A stretch of DNA of 42,822 nucleotides from Lachnospiraceae bacterium (GTDB lineage Bacteria > Bacillota > Clostridia > Lachnospirales > Lachnospiraceae), in contig JAFWDI010000013.1 of assembly GCA_017513125.1 (NCBI GenBank), positions 1-42,822 of the forward strand, read 5' to 3'. The notes beneath the pieces were generated by a model. The model was not told the origin of the DNA, made no database searches, and was given only the letters and a program-made list of their open reading frames with translations. Shown here one piece after another: positions 15,105 through 22,963 of this stretch (positions are counted from its first letter, which is position 1; each line of letters starts with the position of its first letter). The translations under genes were made by a program, and so were the position numbers.

Positions 15105-15782
15105 ATGAACCGGTTTGATCTGTACATCCGCACAAAAGACGATCTGATCGAAGCCGTGCGGCGTCTGGGCTTCGTCCCGCTCTTCATGAATTCCGTTCCG
15201 GGATTTTCTGTCGAGGAGCATGTGGACCCGTCGGTCTGGTTCGCCGGCGATGACGGCGTCTGGGAGTGGAAGGGACCCGTGATCCGCGAGAGCGGCTGCG
15301 CCTACGGAAAGTTTTTCGAGAAGAAGGCGGTCTTCGTCAGTGCGGAGTGGTTCCCGGATCTCGCGAATTACCGCAGGGACGGGTATGACTTCGACGCGCG
15401 CTGGGACGACGGACTGGCGTCCTTTAAGGATAAGGAGCTGTTTGATCTGCTGGATGCGCGCGCCCCGGTCATTTCCCGCGAGCTGAAGCGGGCGGGCGAT
15501 TACGGAAAGACCGGCCGGAAGGGCTTCGACACGATCATCACGCGTCTGCAGACGCAGTGCTACGCGCTGATCAGCGACTTCGTCTATGAGAAGGACCGTT
15601 TCGGAAACACCTACGGGTGGGGCGTCGCCGAGTACTCCACGCCGGAGCTGTTCTTCGGACCGGACTTCCGCGCAGGCGTCTATCGCCGGAGTCCGGAGGA
15701 GTCGTACGCGAGAGTGTTCGATCATCTGCGGGAGCTGCTGCCGGACGCGGATGAGAAGACGATAAAGAAGATATTGAGGTGA
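15105..15782 (+). CDS. AlkZ-related protein (winged-helix glycosylase-like), tentative
   Basis: The 225-residue protein contains a GDDGVWEWKGPVIRESGCAYGKFF block and RRDGYDFDARWDDG, which I associate with bacterial proteins named AlkZ-related. A perfect -10 TATAAT is at 15076-15081 and AGGAG at 15091-15095; ATG 15105 is preferred over GTG 15099 for spacing. The next gene begins 4 bases after the stop, so they are co-transcribed. The real function is unknown; the family label is from memory of its pattern. Confidence 0.6.
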   Translation: MNRFDLYIRTKDDLIEAVRRLGFVPLFMNSVPGFSVEEHVDPSVWFAGDDGVWEWKGPVIRESGCAYGKFFEKKAVFVSAEWFPDLANYRRDGYDFDARWDDGLASFKDKELFDLLDARAPVISRELKRAGDYGKTGRKGFDTIITRLQTQCYALISDFVYEKDRFGNTYGWGVAEYSTPELFFGPDFRAGVYRRSPEESYARVFDHLRELLPDADEKTIKKILR

Positions 15783-15786
15783 CTAC

Positions 15787-16767
15787 ATGAAGATCTTTGC
15801 TTATGCCCTCAGGGATTATGACGAAAAACAGTACTTTCTGCAGTGCGCGGAGGAGTTCGGCTTTGAGTACGGGTACACGGACGCGTATCCGGATATGGAG
15901 AACGCCGAACTCGCCCGCGGATATGACGGTGTGACCATCATCACGAACCCGGTCCCGGCGGAACTGATGGACCGGTTTTACGAGCTGGGCGTGCGGTGCA
16001 TCGCCACCCGGAGCATCGGATTCGAGCATATCGACACCGCACACGCGAAAGAGATCGGCATGGGTGTCACACATGTGAGCTATTCGCCGAACAGCGTCGC
16101 GAACTACACGATCATGCTGATGCTGGCGGCGTGCAGGAAGTTCCCCGCGATCATGGAGCGCGGAGCGCTGCAGGATTTTACGCTGAAGGGGAAGATCGGG
16201 AAGGAGCTGTCCCGGTGTACGGTCGGCGTGATCGGGACCGGCAGGATCGGGGAGACCGTAGCCAGGCGGCTGGCCGCCTTCGACTGCCGCGTGCTCGCAT
16301 ACGACGTTTATCAGAAGGAGTCCGTGAAAGCGTATGCGGAGTATGTGGAACTGCCCGAGCTGTATGCGCAGTCGGACATCATTACGCTGCATGTGCCGGG
16401 AAATGACTCGAGTTATCACATGATCGGTGCGGACGAGATCACGCAGATGAAGGACGGCGTGATCCTGGTCAATGCCGCGCGAGGCATGCTCATCGATACC
16501 CCGGCGATGATCGCGGGGCTGGAGAGCGGGAAGATCGGTTTTGCGGCGCTCGACACGATCGAGCAAGAGGCCGGGCTGTATTATCTGGACAGGCAGGGCG
16601 AAGTCCTGGACAATCACGACCGCGCGATGCTTCTGGCCATGCCGAACGTGATCCTTTCGTCACACATGGCGTTTTATACCGAGGAGGCGGTCGAAGACAT
16701 GGTGAAAAATGCCGTGCTGGGGCTGCTGAAGCATTTGCGGGGCGAGGAGAACGAGTTCGCGGTATAG
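15787..16767 (+). CDS. D-2-hydroxyacid dehydrogenase (D-lactate dehydrogenase / VanH-like)
   Basis: The 326-residue product has the N- and C-terminal catalytic segments around an NAD Rossmann domain (VGVIGTGRIGETVARR). Catalytic Arg lies in NAARGMLID, Glu in DTIEQEAGLYY and His in SSHMAFYTEEAV, the set used to reduce pyruvate-like 2-oxo acids to D-hydroxy acids. ATRSIGFEHID is the D-LDH/VanH-type substrate segment. It forms an operon with the AlkZ-related gene. A terminator-like hairpin follows at 16899-16950. D-lactate production in fermentation is the most likely role. Confidence 0.87.
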   Translation: MKIFAYALRDYDEKQYFLQCAEEFGFEYGYTDAYPDMENAELARGYDGVTIITNPVPAELMDRFYELGVRCIATRSIGFEHIDTAHAKEIGMGVTHVSYSPNSVANYTIMLMLAACRKFPAIMERGALQDFTLKGKIGKELSRCTVGVIGTGRIGETVARRLAAFDCRVLAYDVYQKESVKAYAEYVELPELYAQSDIITLHVPGNDSSYHMIGADEITQMKDGVILVNAARGMLIDTPAMIAGLESGKIGFAALDTIEQEAGLYYLDRQGEVLDNHDRAMLLAMPNVILSSHMAFYTEEAVEDMVKNAVLGLLKHLRGEENEFAV

Positions 16768-16898
16768 GGCGGTGAGTGAATGTATCGACCGGTTTTCATG
16801 CGCCGGGGCGGAGACTCAAAGCGCGACCATGAGAATCGAACTGAGCACGCGGAAAAACAGAGGGAGGAATGTTTGCTTCCGGGCAAATTCATTCCAAC

Positions 16899-16950
16899 AC
16901 AGCTGAGGCGGGAAGACGCTTCCGAGTCTTCCCGCCGAATTTGTGCTGTG
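16899..16950. terminator. Hairpin between convergent genes
   Basis: GGCGGGAAGAC (16907-16917) pairs perfectly with GTCTTCCCGCC (16926-16936), with outer arms CACAGC and GCTGTG. It lies in the 263-bp gap between the dehydrogenase and the leftward methyltransferase gene. There is no long T-run. Nothing else coding is evident in the gap. Confidence 0.55.
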
Positions 16951-17030
16951 CCCCCTGTTTTTTCGATGGGCGAAGTTTTGATTCTCAGGGAACGGTGAGC
17001 GTCTCCGCCCCGGCGCTGAAACCGGCCGCT

Positions 17031-18038
17031 TTAGTTCCTCGCCGCCGACACCATCGCCTCCACATTCTCCGCGGGCGTATCCGGCGCCAGATCGCACCCG
17101 GGCGCCAGGATCAGGCCGGCTTTCGCCTGGGCCAGCCGCTCCTTCGCGATCCGCGCGACCCCCTCGGGCGTCTCGCGCAGCATCACGTCCACGGTGTTCA
17201 GGTTTCCGAAGATCGCGAAGTCGCCCTTCGCCTGTTCCTGCGCGAAGGCGATGTCGACGTCGTCCATCGAATAGATATTGATCCCGCTGCCCACGAGCGG
17301 CGCCACGCGCGGCGAGCTGCTGCCGCAGATGTGGAGCATGATCGGAATGTCCATGCCGGCGAATGTCCGGAAGACTTTCCGGATCGGCGGGAGAGCGTAT
17401 TTCTCGAAATTCTCTTCACTGATCAGGTTCACGGCTGCAGACGGATCCGCGGATGAGATCCCGGTCGCGCCGCACTCCAGCTCGTACTTCAGCTCGCAGA
17501 CCGTCAGGTCCGCGCATACATCCAGCAGGTGGTGCAGGGCATCCTGGTCCTGGTCCTCGTCGACGATGGCCCACAGCGCGGCGTCCATGCCCATCAGCAT
17601 GGTCATCAGCGTGAACGGACCGACCGAGAATGCCATGATCGGCTTTTCGCCCGCGAGCTTCCGGTTCAGCGCGCCGAGCAGATCCTTCAGCATCTGCAGC
17701 ATCGGGTGACCCTCCGCGAGTTTCCAGATCTTCTCGCCGGTCCAGTCCGCGGCGTCCTCCGCGGCCGGGAACGGAGGCTCCTGCCCGCCCAGAGCGGCCT
17801 TCAGCGACTCGTAGACCGCGATGTGCACCATGGCGCTGATGTAGACCATGTCGGAGCCGGACTTGTCATACTGGGCAATGATGAAGTCCGCAGCTTCGTC
17901 GGCAGGCATCCCCCAGAGCTGCGGCAGCTGCATGTCATTCTGCTTCATGAAGAAGTTATAGCCGTCGAGCAGCGCGACAGGGCGGCGCGGCGTGTCTTCG
18001 TAACGAATCGTTTTCATGATGAGCTCGGTCGACGTCAT
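17031..18038 (-). CDS. MtaA/CmuA-type (uroporphyrinogen decarboxylase-fold) corrinoid methyltransferase
   Basis: The 335-residue protein has the UroD TIM-barrel pattern. The zinc ligands used by methylcobamide methyltransferases are present: His and Cys in MLHICGSSS and Cys in LAPGCDLAPDTP. This favours methyl transfer between a corrinoid protein and a thiol over porphyrin decarboxylation. SD AAGGAGG precedes ATG 18038. No corrinoid protein or MtaB homologue lies adjacent, so the substrate is unknown. A paralogue lacking these ligands is at 34985. Confidence 0.8.
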   Translation of the reverse strand: MTSTELIMKTIRYEDTPRRPVALLDGYNFFMKQNDMQLPQLWGMPADEAADFIIAQYDKSGSDMVYISAMVHIAVYESLKAALGGQEPPFPAAEDAADWTGEKIWKLAEGHPMLQMLKDLLGALNRKLAGEKPIMAFSVGPFTLMTMLMGMDAALWAIVDEDQDQDALHHLLDVCADLTVCELKYELECGATGISSADPSAAVNLISEENFEKYALPPIRKVFRTFAGMDIPIMLHICGSSSPRVAPLVGSGINIYSMDDVDIAFAQEQAKGDFAIFGNLNTVDVMLRETPEGVARIAKERLAQAKAGLILAPGCDLAPDTPAENVEAMVSAARN

Positions 18039-18357
18039 GGTGTACCTCCTTAACGGTGTATATACTTTCCGCGGATGCGCCGCGGCGCGTGTTCATTATC
18101 TCTGTATAAGTATAAGTTATAATCCGTTATTCCACCAGTGCAGAAAAAAATACACAAAATGTAGACGTTCTTCTTGAACAGCGCCCCAAAGTGTTGTATC
18201 TTCTATACGAAATGTAAATAAACTGTTTCGCAGAAGAGGAATCCGGCATGACGCGCACGCGATGAGAACATGGGGAAGGAGTATTGACCGAAGGGCCGAT
18301 ATTCTTTTTTTTATGAGCATCCGTGCGGAGCACCGCCGGGATCCGAAGGGAGAGGAA
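18039..18357. promoter_or_regulatory. Intergenic control region between methyltransferase and permease fusion
   Basis: This 319-bp gap is AT-rich in its middle part (18090-18230) and should hold the divergent promoters. A candidate -35 TTGTAT near 18194 with TAAATA about 15 bp downstream points to the permease gene. A hairpin plus eight T residues occurs at 18281-18312 in the leader. No gene is evident in it; the frame that extends the fusion upstream to 18262 lacks an SD. Confidence 0.45.
18281..18312 (+). terminator. Possible attenuator in the leader of the uracil permease fusion
   Basis: GTATTGACC (18281-18289) and GGCCGATAT (18294-18302) pair imperfectly around a GAAG loop, followed by C and eight T residues, 46 bases before the start codon. 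An intrinsic terminator inside the leader suggests attenuation, as is common for pyrimidine genes. The PyrR-binding anti-antiterminator consensus was not recognised. Confidence 0.45.
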
Positions 18358-20418
18358 ATGAGCGAAAAAGCAACCACACAGAATGCGGCTCTGAAGTACG
18401 ATCTTCACGATAAGCCGCCGGTCCCGCAGTGGATCGTCCTGGCCATTCAGCACGTCTTCGCAATGTTCGGCGCGACGATCCTCGTGCCCATCCTGGTCAA
18501 TGCCCAGGCGGGCGAAGAAGTCCTGACCATCCCGGTCACGCTGGTCTGCGCGGGCATCGGCACCCTGATCTACATCGTCTGTACGAAAGCAGGGTCACCG
18601 GTGTTCCTGGGCAGTTCGTTCGCGTTTATCGCACCGGTCGCGGCGGCCTACACCCGCGGCGGGAAGGGCGGCGCGTTCACCGGCATCATGGTGGTCGGCA
18701 TCATCTACATCATCGTGGCGCTGATCGTAAAACTGGTCGGTAAGCGCTGGATCGACCGCGTGCTGCCGCCTGTGGTCATCGGTCCCATGATCATGATCAT
18801 CGGACTGGGCCTGGCCTCCTCGGCGGTCGGCCAGATCGGCATCGCCTCGGGCACGGACATCAACTGGAAGGGCGTCATCGTGGCTCTGGCGACGTTCGTG
18901 ATCACCGCGCTGGTCATGGTCCTGGCGAAGGGCTTCCTGAAGATCATTCCTTTCCTGATCGGTATCATCGGAGGCTACATCGTCGCTGTCCTGCTCGGGC
19001 TCGTGGACTTTACGCCCGTGCTGGAAGCCGGCTTCTTCAGCGTCCCGCATTTCCAGTTCCCCGGCGTGACGTATACGCCGAACCTGGGAGTGGCGCTGAC
19101 CATTGCCCCGATCGCGATCGTGACCATGGCCGAACACATCGGCGACCACACCGCGCTCGGTGCGATCATCGGGAAAGACCTGCTGCATAAGCCGGGGCTC
19201 GACCGGACTCTCCTGGGCGACGGTCTCGCGACGTTCGTCGCCGGCCTGCTCGGCGGTCCCGCGAACACGACTTACGGCGAGAACACTTCCGTCGTCGGCA
19301 TGACCCGCGTGGCTTCGGTCTGGGTCACCGGCACCGCGGGCATCTTCGCGATCATCCTGGGCTTCCTTGGGAAGTTCACGGCGCTCGTGCAGACGATCCC
19401 GAACCCGGTCCTGGGCGGCGTCTCGCTGCTGCTGTACGGCTTCATCGCGGTCAACGGCCTGAAGGTCCTGATCCAGAATCAGACGAACTTTAATAAGAAT
19501 AAGAACATCATCGTGGCTTCGACCATGCTGGTGCTGGGTCTGGGCGGCGCGGCCCTGACCTTCGGCACGGGCAATGTCTCCCTGACCTTCTCGGGCATGA
19601 GTCTCGCGGCCATCGTAGGTGTGGTGCTGAACCTGTTCCTGCCGGAGGAGCGCGAGCCCATCATCGAGGAGATCGGTTACGAGGAAGAAGAGGACGCGCA
19701 GGGCGGTGCCGACGATGACGGAGACTCTGCGGAAGGAGGAGATGAGGAAGTGGAGATTCCTTTCACGGCGGGCGATGCGAGAGACCTGCCGAACGTTTTC
19801 GAGATGAATCATCCGATCATCACACATAAGCTGCGGGTGCTGCGCGATAAGAAGACCGGCACGAAGGAGTTCCGTGAGGTGGTCGAGGAGGTGTGCGTGT
19901 ACATGTGCTACCGCGCCCTCGAGGATGCTGAGCTGAACGAAGTCGAGATCGAGACGCCCATCACGAAGATGGTCACGGGAGAGCTTGACGAGAACCGCTA
20001 CGCGTTCGTGCCGATCCTGCGTGCCGGCATGGGTATGCTGGGCGGTCTGACGCAGGTCATCCCGAATGCGAAGATCGGTCATATCGGTATGTACCGCGAC
20101 GAAAAGAACGGGAATAAGCCCGTGAACTACTTCTTCAAGGTCCCGAGCGACATCGAGCACAGGACCGTGATCCTGCTCGATCCGATGCTGGCGACCGGCG
20201 GCAGCGCGGTGGACGCGATCGACATGCTGAAGGAGAAAGGCGTGAAGAGCATTAAGTTCCTCTGCGTGATCGCGGCGCCGGAAGGCCTGAAGGTGGTGAC
20301 CGAAGCGCATCCGGACGTGCCGATCTACTGCGGGGCGATCGACGATCACCTGAACGAGAAGGCGTATATCGTGCCCGGTCTGGGCGATGCCGGCGACCGG
20401 ATCTATGGCACCAAGTAA
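18358..20418 (+). CDS. Uracil permease fused to uracil phosphoribosyltransferase
   Basis: The 686-residue protein joins two complete pyrimidine-salvage proteins. Residues 1-430 are an NCS2 permease of the UraA/PyrP type with many membrane helices, QHVFAMFGATILVP near the start, Glu259 in MAEHIGDH and Glu308 in TTYGENTSVVGMTR (uracil-binding region). Residues 431-470 form a very acidic linker. Residues 475-686 are a full uracil phosphoribosyltransferase starting NVFEMNHPIITHKL, with PRPP loop VILLDPMLATGGSA (604-617) and uracil loop YIVPGLGDAGDRIYGT (670-685). Start ATG 18358 follows GGGAGAGG. The frame is unbroken, so uracil could be trapped as UMP where it enters. An internal SD and GTG at 19750 may give free transferase. 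I know of no described fusion of this kind. Confidence 0.92.
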   Translation: MSEKATTQNAALKYDLHDKPPVPQWIVLAIQHVFAMFGATILVPILVNAQAGEEVLTIPVTLVCAGIGTLIYIVCTKAGSPVFLGSSFAFIAPVAAAYTRGGKGGAFTGIMVVGIIYIIVALIVKLVGKRWIDRVLPPVVIGPMIMIIGLGLASSAVGQIGIASGTDINWKGVIVALATFVITALVMVLAKGFLKIIPFLIGIIGGYIVAVLLGLVDFTPVLEAGFFSVPHFQFPGVTYTPNLGVALTIAPIAIVTMAEHIGDHTALGAIIGKDLLHKPGLDRTLLGDGLATFVAGLLGGPANTTYGENTSVVGMTRVASVWVTGTAGIFAIILGFLGKFTALVQTIPNPVLGGVSLLLYGFIAVNGLKVLIQNQTNFNKNKNIIVASTMLVLGLGGAALTFGTGNVSLTFSGMSLAAIVGVVLNLFLPEEREPIIEEIGYEEEEDAQGGADDDGDSAEGGDEEVEIPFTAGDARDLPNVFEMNHPIITHKLRVLRDKKTGTKEFREVVEEVCVYMCYRALEDAELNEVEIETPITKMVTGELDENRYAFVPILRAGMGMLGGLTQVIPNAKIGHIGMYRDEKNGNKPVNYFFKVPSDIEHRTVILLDPMLATGGSAVDAIDMLKEKGVKSIKFLCVIAAPEGLKVVTEAHPDVPIYCGAIDDHLNEKAYIVPGLGDAGDRIYGTK
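19733..19752 (+). promoter_or_regulatory. Internal ribosome binding site and GTG inside the fusion gene
   Basis: AAGGAGG (19733-19739) lies 10 bases before an in-frame GTG (19750, residue 465). Translation from here would give a 222-residue protein, a normal-length uracil phosphoribosyltransferase. It may be the old start of a once separate upp gene. Confidence 0.5.
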
Positions 20419-20444
20419 ACGGTTTGAGATCATATAAAAGAAAA

Positions 20445-20480
20445 CGCGGGAGAATTCATTCTCCCGCGATCTTTTTTCTT
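20445..20480. terminator. Bidirectional terminator inside the last codons of the TIR-STAND gene
   Basis: CGCGGGAGAAT (20445-20455) and ATTCTCCCGCG (20458-20468) pair with a 2-base loop. ATCTTTTTTCTT follows on the plus strand and TTTTCTTTT on the minus strand. The stop codon of the leftward gene lies in the loop. Confidence 0.88.
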
Positions 20481-22804
20481 ATCGCCGTCAGGTCCGGATT
20501 TTGCTCCCCGAAGCATTGCTCCATCTCGACTTCGATCTCCCGGTACAGATCCAGCGCTTCTTCCGCGCGCCCCTGCGCCGCCGCCAAATCGGCCAGGGCT
20601 TCCTTCGCCCAGAACGTCTGGCGGTTAAACTTGCCGTTGAACAGGATGTTCATGCGGAGCGATTCGCTCAGAGCTTCCTTCGCCTCCTCATAACGGCCCA
20701 TGTGCATGTGACATTTTCCGATATCGGTCAGCGAGCACGCGCTGTTCGGATTGTCGTGTCCGTCTCTTGCGACGTAGAACTCATGGCTTTTCAGCGCATA
20801 GGTCAGCGCGTTTTCATAATCGCCCATCGCCTGGTACATGCGGTCCGTTTCCAGCAGCGCATTTCCATAACAACCGCGCGAGCCGCACTTTTCCCGGCTG
20901 ATGCGGATCGCCTCGTCGAAACATGCTTTGGCTTTCGCGAAGTCCCCGGTCTGATAGGCGATCCGTCCGATCTTCTGGTAAGCGTCGGCGAGGTTGTTCC
21001 AGGCGTCGTAGCCGTCGTCCTCACGGATGGCCTTCTTCTGGCATTCCAGACCCTCTTCGTAGTAAGGCGCCGCGCCGGGATCGTCCCCGCTGTTGTGATA
21101 GCATCCGCCGAGAAGCGTCGCGGCGAAACCGATCCGGCCCGGGTCATCCGGAAAATGCTCCCTGGCGTACTCCAGGAATCTGTGGCCGGTCCGGATCGAC
21201 AGATCGTAACGCGCGCAGATCCAGGCATTGGGGGCCAGGTAACTGAAGAAGTCCCAGAGCTCGGGAATCGGATCGAAATAATGCTGAATGATATAAGCGT
21301 AATACGGCCACAGCTGCGCGCGTTCCTCCCGGTCCTTCGGCCAGAGAGAGCCCACCTCCCGCCACAGTCCGGCGAGGTACGCCTGACCGCGTTCGACGGT
21401 CGGGTGCAGCCGCTCGCGGACCACATCCGCGACCACCGGGTGCATGCTCAGAACGTCGGTATCCTCATCCAGCATCAGCCAGCTGTGCGCGATGAGCTCG
21501 TTCAGGTCGTCATAGGAATCCAGATCGCAGATACGGTAGAAGAGCTCGATATCCATGCCGGTGTAAGGCACCATGGTCATATAGAGCAGCAGCTGCTCCT
21601 GAGCCGGCGAAAGACCGGCCGTGGTGAACAGCCGGGCAATGAGATCAAAAGCCGAAACGCTCTCGGCGGTCCCTTCCCGGCGGATCTTTTCTTTCAGATG
21701 CGTGTTGATCCCGCCTTCTTTCAGAAGGGCCAGCATATCCGCGGCTTTTCGGCGGCTGGCCTTCATCTGCCGGGCGAGCAGTTCGACCGTGATCGTATGG
21801 CAGCCTACGAAGCGAATCATCTCATCTGCGGCCGGGAGCTGGTCATCGGACAGCGCCTTCCCGTAAGCGGTCAGGAACAGCTTCCGCACGGTCCCGAAGT
21901 CCGCGATGGGACCGATCTTCATGCAGGGGTAATCGTCATGCTCGTTTCTCGTCGTGACGAGAAGATGGCAGGGCAGAGCGCGAAGATCCGGGAAATGCGG
22001 ATCGTCATCGACGTCGTAGTTGTCCAAGATGATCAGCGTGCGCTCCGAGGTGATCTTTCGCAGGGCGTCCATCCTGCGCCGGAAATAGTCTTCCTGGCTT
22101 TCACTGTCGACATCCTGAGGCGGCAGGTTTTCGATCCGCAGACGGTCGCTCGTCACGAGGTCGAGGATGCTGCCCTCGTACCCCAGGAACACGACGGTGT
22201 CATAGCGGTCGTGATATCTCTCCGCATAGGATTTGGCGATCTCGGACTTTCCGATGCCGCCCATGCCCTGCAGGAAGAGGACCTTTTCTTCCGGAAGGCG
22301 CTCCGCGATCTCCGCGAGTTCGTTTTCGCGCCCCAGAAACAGAGGGCGCGGCGGGACCGTGTCCTCCCGGAGCGTCATCTGGCGCGTATTGATGAAAAGG
22401 ATATCGTCCTTCGACAGATGCTGTACGCGGGACACCAGTTCTTCCACGCGCTTTTCGAGCGGCGGGGTGGAAGCGTCCAGCCAATGATACGGACCCAGAT
22501 GATAGCGGATATCCGGAGGGAGATCCGCGGCGTCCACCTTAAAAGGAACGATATACGTGCATGTCCGCGTCGCTTCGGCGAGTTCCTTCGGGCACTCCTT
22601 CGATTCGAAATAGTTCTCGCCGACGACGATGACACAGACGTCCGCCCGGTCAAAACCTTCCATGATCGCGGCCGCCCAGTTTCCGTACTGAATATCGCGC
22701 GGCGCGATCCAGCAGCGGATCCCCTCTTCCTCCAGCCGATGGCAGATGAGCTGGGCGATCGCCGCGTCTTTCGATGAATGTGAGATAAATACGATATGTT
22801 CCAT
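20456..22804 (-). CDS. TIR-STAND-TPR protein (bacterial NLR-like, likely anti-phage defence)
   Basis: The 782-residue protein has three parts. Residues 1-135 are a TIR domain (FISHSSKDAAIAQ; IAPRDIQYG; Glu74 in CPKEL at the position of the NADase glutamate). Residues about 155-450 are a STAND/NB-ARC ATPase: FLGRE, Walker A GMGGIGKS (180-187), Walker B LIILDNYD, LLVTTR sensor and a winged-helix-like MHP motif (LSMHPVVADVV). From about 500 on are TPR-type repeats (ALLETDRMYQAMGDYENAL, CSLTDIGKCHMHMGRYEEA). The TPRs would sense a trigger, the STAND module oligomerise, and the TIR cleave NAD+. The frame is open further upstream to 24043, but ATG 22804 begins the TIR exactly and has a consensus promoter. 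No SD is seen. Confidence 0.88.
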   Translation of the reverse strand: MEHIVFISHSSKDAAIAQLICHRLEEEGIRCWIAPRDIQYGNWAAAIMEGFDRADVCVIVVGENYFESKECPKELAEATRTCTYIVPFKVDAADLPPDIRYHLGPYHWLDASTPPLEKRVEELVSRVQHLSKDDILFINTRQMTLREDTVPPRPLFLGRENELAEIAERLPEEKVLFLQGMGGIGKSEIAKSYAERYHDRYDTVVFLGYEGSILDLVTSDRLRIENLPPQDVDSESQEDYFRRRMDALRKITSERTLIILDNYDVDDDPHFPDLRALPCHLLVTTRNEHDDYPCMKIGPIADFGTVRKLFLTAYGKALSDDQLPAADEMIRFVGCHTITVELLARQMKASRRKAADMLALLKEGGINTHLKEKIRREGTAESVSAFDLIARLFTTAGLSPAQEQLLLYMTMVPYTGMDIELFYRICDLDSYDDLNELIAHSWLMLDEDTDVLSMHPVVADVVRERLHPTVERGQAYLAGLWREVGSLWPKDREERAQLWPYYAYIIQHYFDPIPELWDFFSYLAPNAWICARYDLSIRTGHRFLEYAREHFPDDPGRIGFAATLLGGCYHNSGDDPGAAPYYEEGLECQKKAIREDDGYDAWNNLADAYQKIGRIAYQTGDFAKAKACFDEAIRISREKCGSRGCYGNALLETDRMYQAMGDYENALTYALKSHEFYVARDGHDNPNSACSLTDIGKCHMHMGRYEEAKEALSESLRMNILFNGKFNRQTFWAKEALADLAAAQGRAEEALDLYREIEVEMEQCFGEQNPDLTAIRKKIAGE

Positions 22805-22811
22805 ACCATCA

Positions 22812-22840
22812 TTTATAGGTGAAACCGGCGGCCCCGTCAA
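22812..22840 (-). promoter_or_regulatory. Promoter of the TIR-STAND gene, predicting a leaderless mRNA
   Basis: On the minus strand TTGACG (22835-22840) and TATAAA (22812-22817) are exactly 17 bp apart. Only 7 bases lie between the -10 and ATG 22804, so transcription should begin at or next to the start codon. Confidence 0.65.
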
Positions 22841-22963
22841 TGCCGTAAAACGCGGCTGCGGTCCACGTGGACCGGATCGCGCTAAAAGTGTCGGATTCTT
22901 CGGACTTAAGTGATAAAATGTTCTCAGAACCGCACCCTTCATCGTCATCGAAAGGAGCATTCC

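Noticed and set aside
18358..20418. Idea that the permease-UPRT fusion is an artefact of a sequencing frameshift
   Set aside because: Both domains are full length and in one frame, and the linker between them is a plausible acidic coil; a single indel would normally leave part of one domain garbled. Raw reads should still be checked.
18595..20433. 612-codon open frame on the minus strand
   Set aside because: It is antisense to the permease-UPRT gene, has His/Asp/Arg-rich sequence typical of GC-rich shadow frames, no SD and no family pattern.
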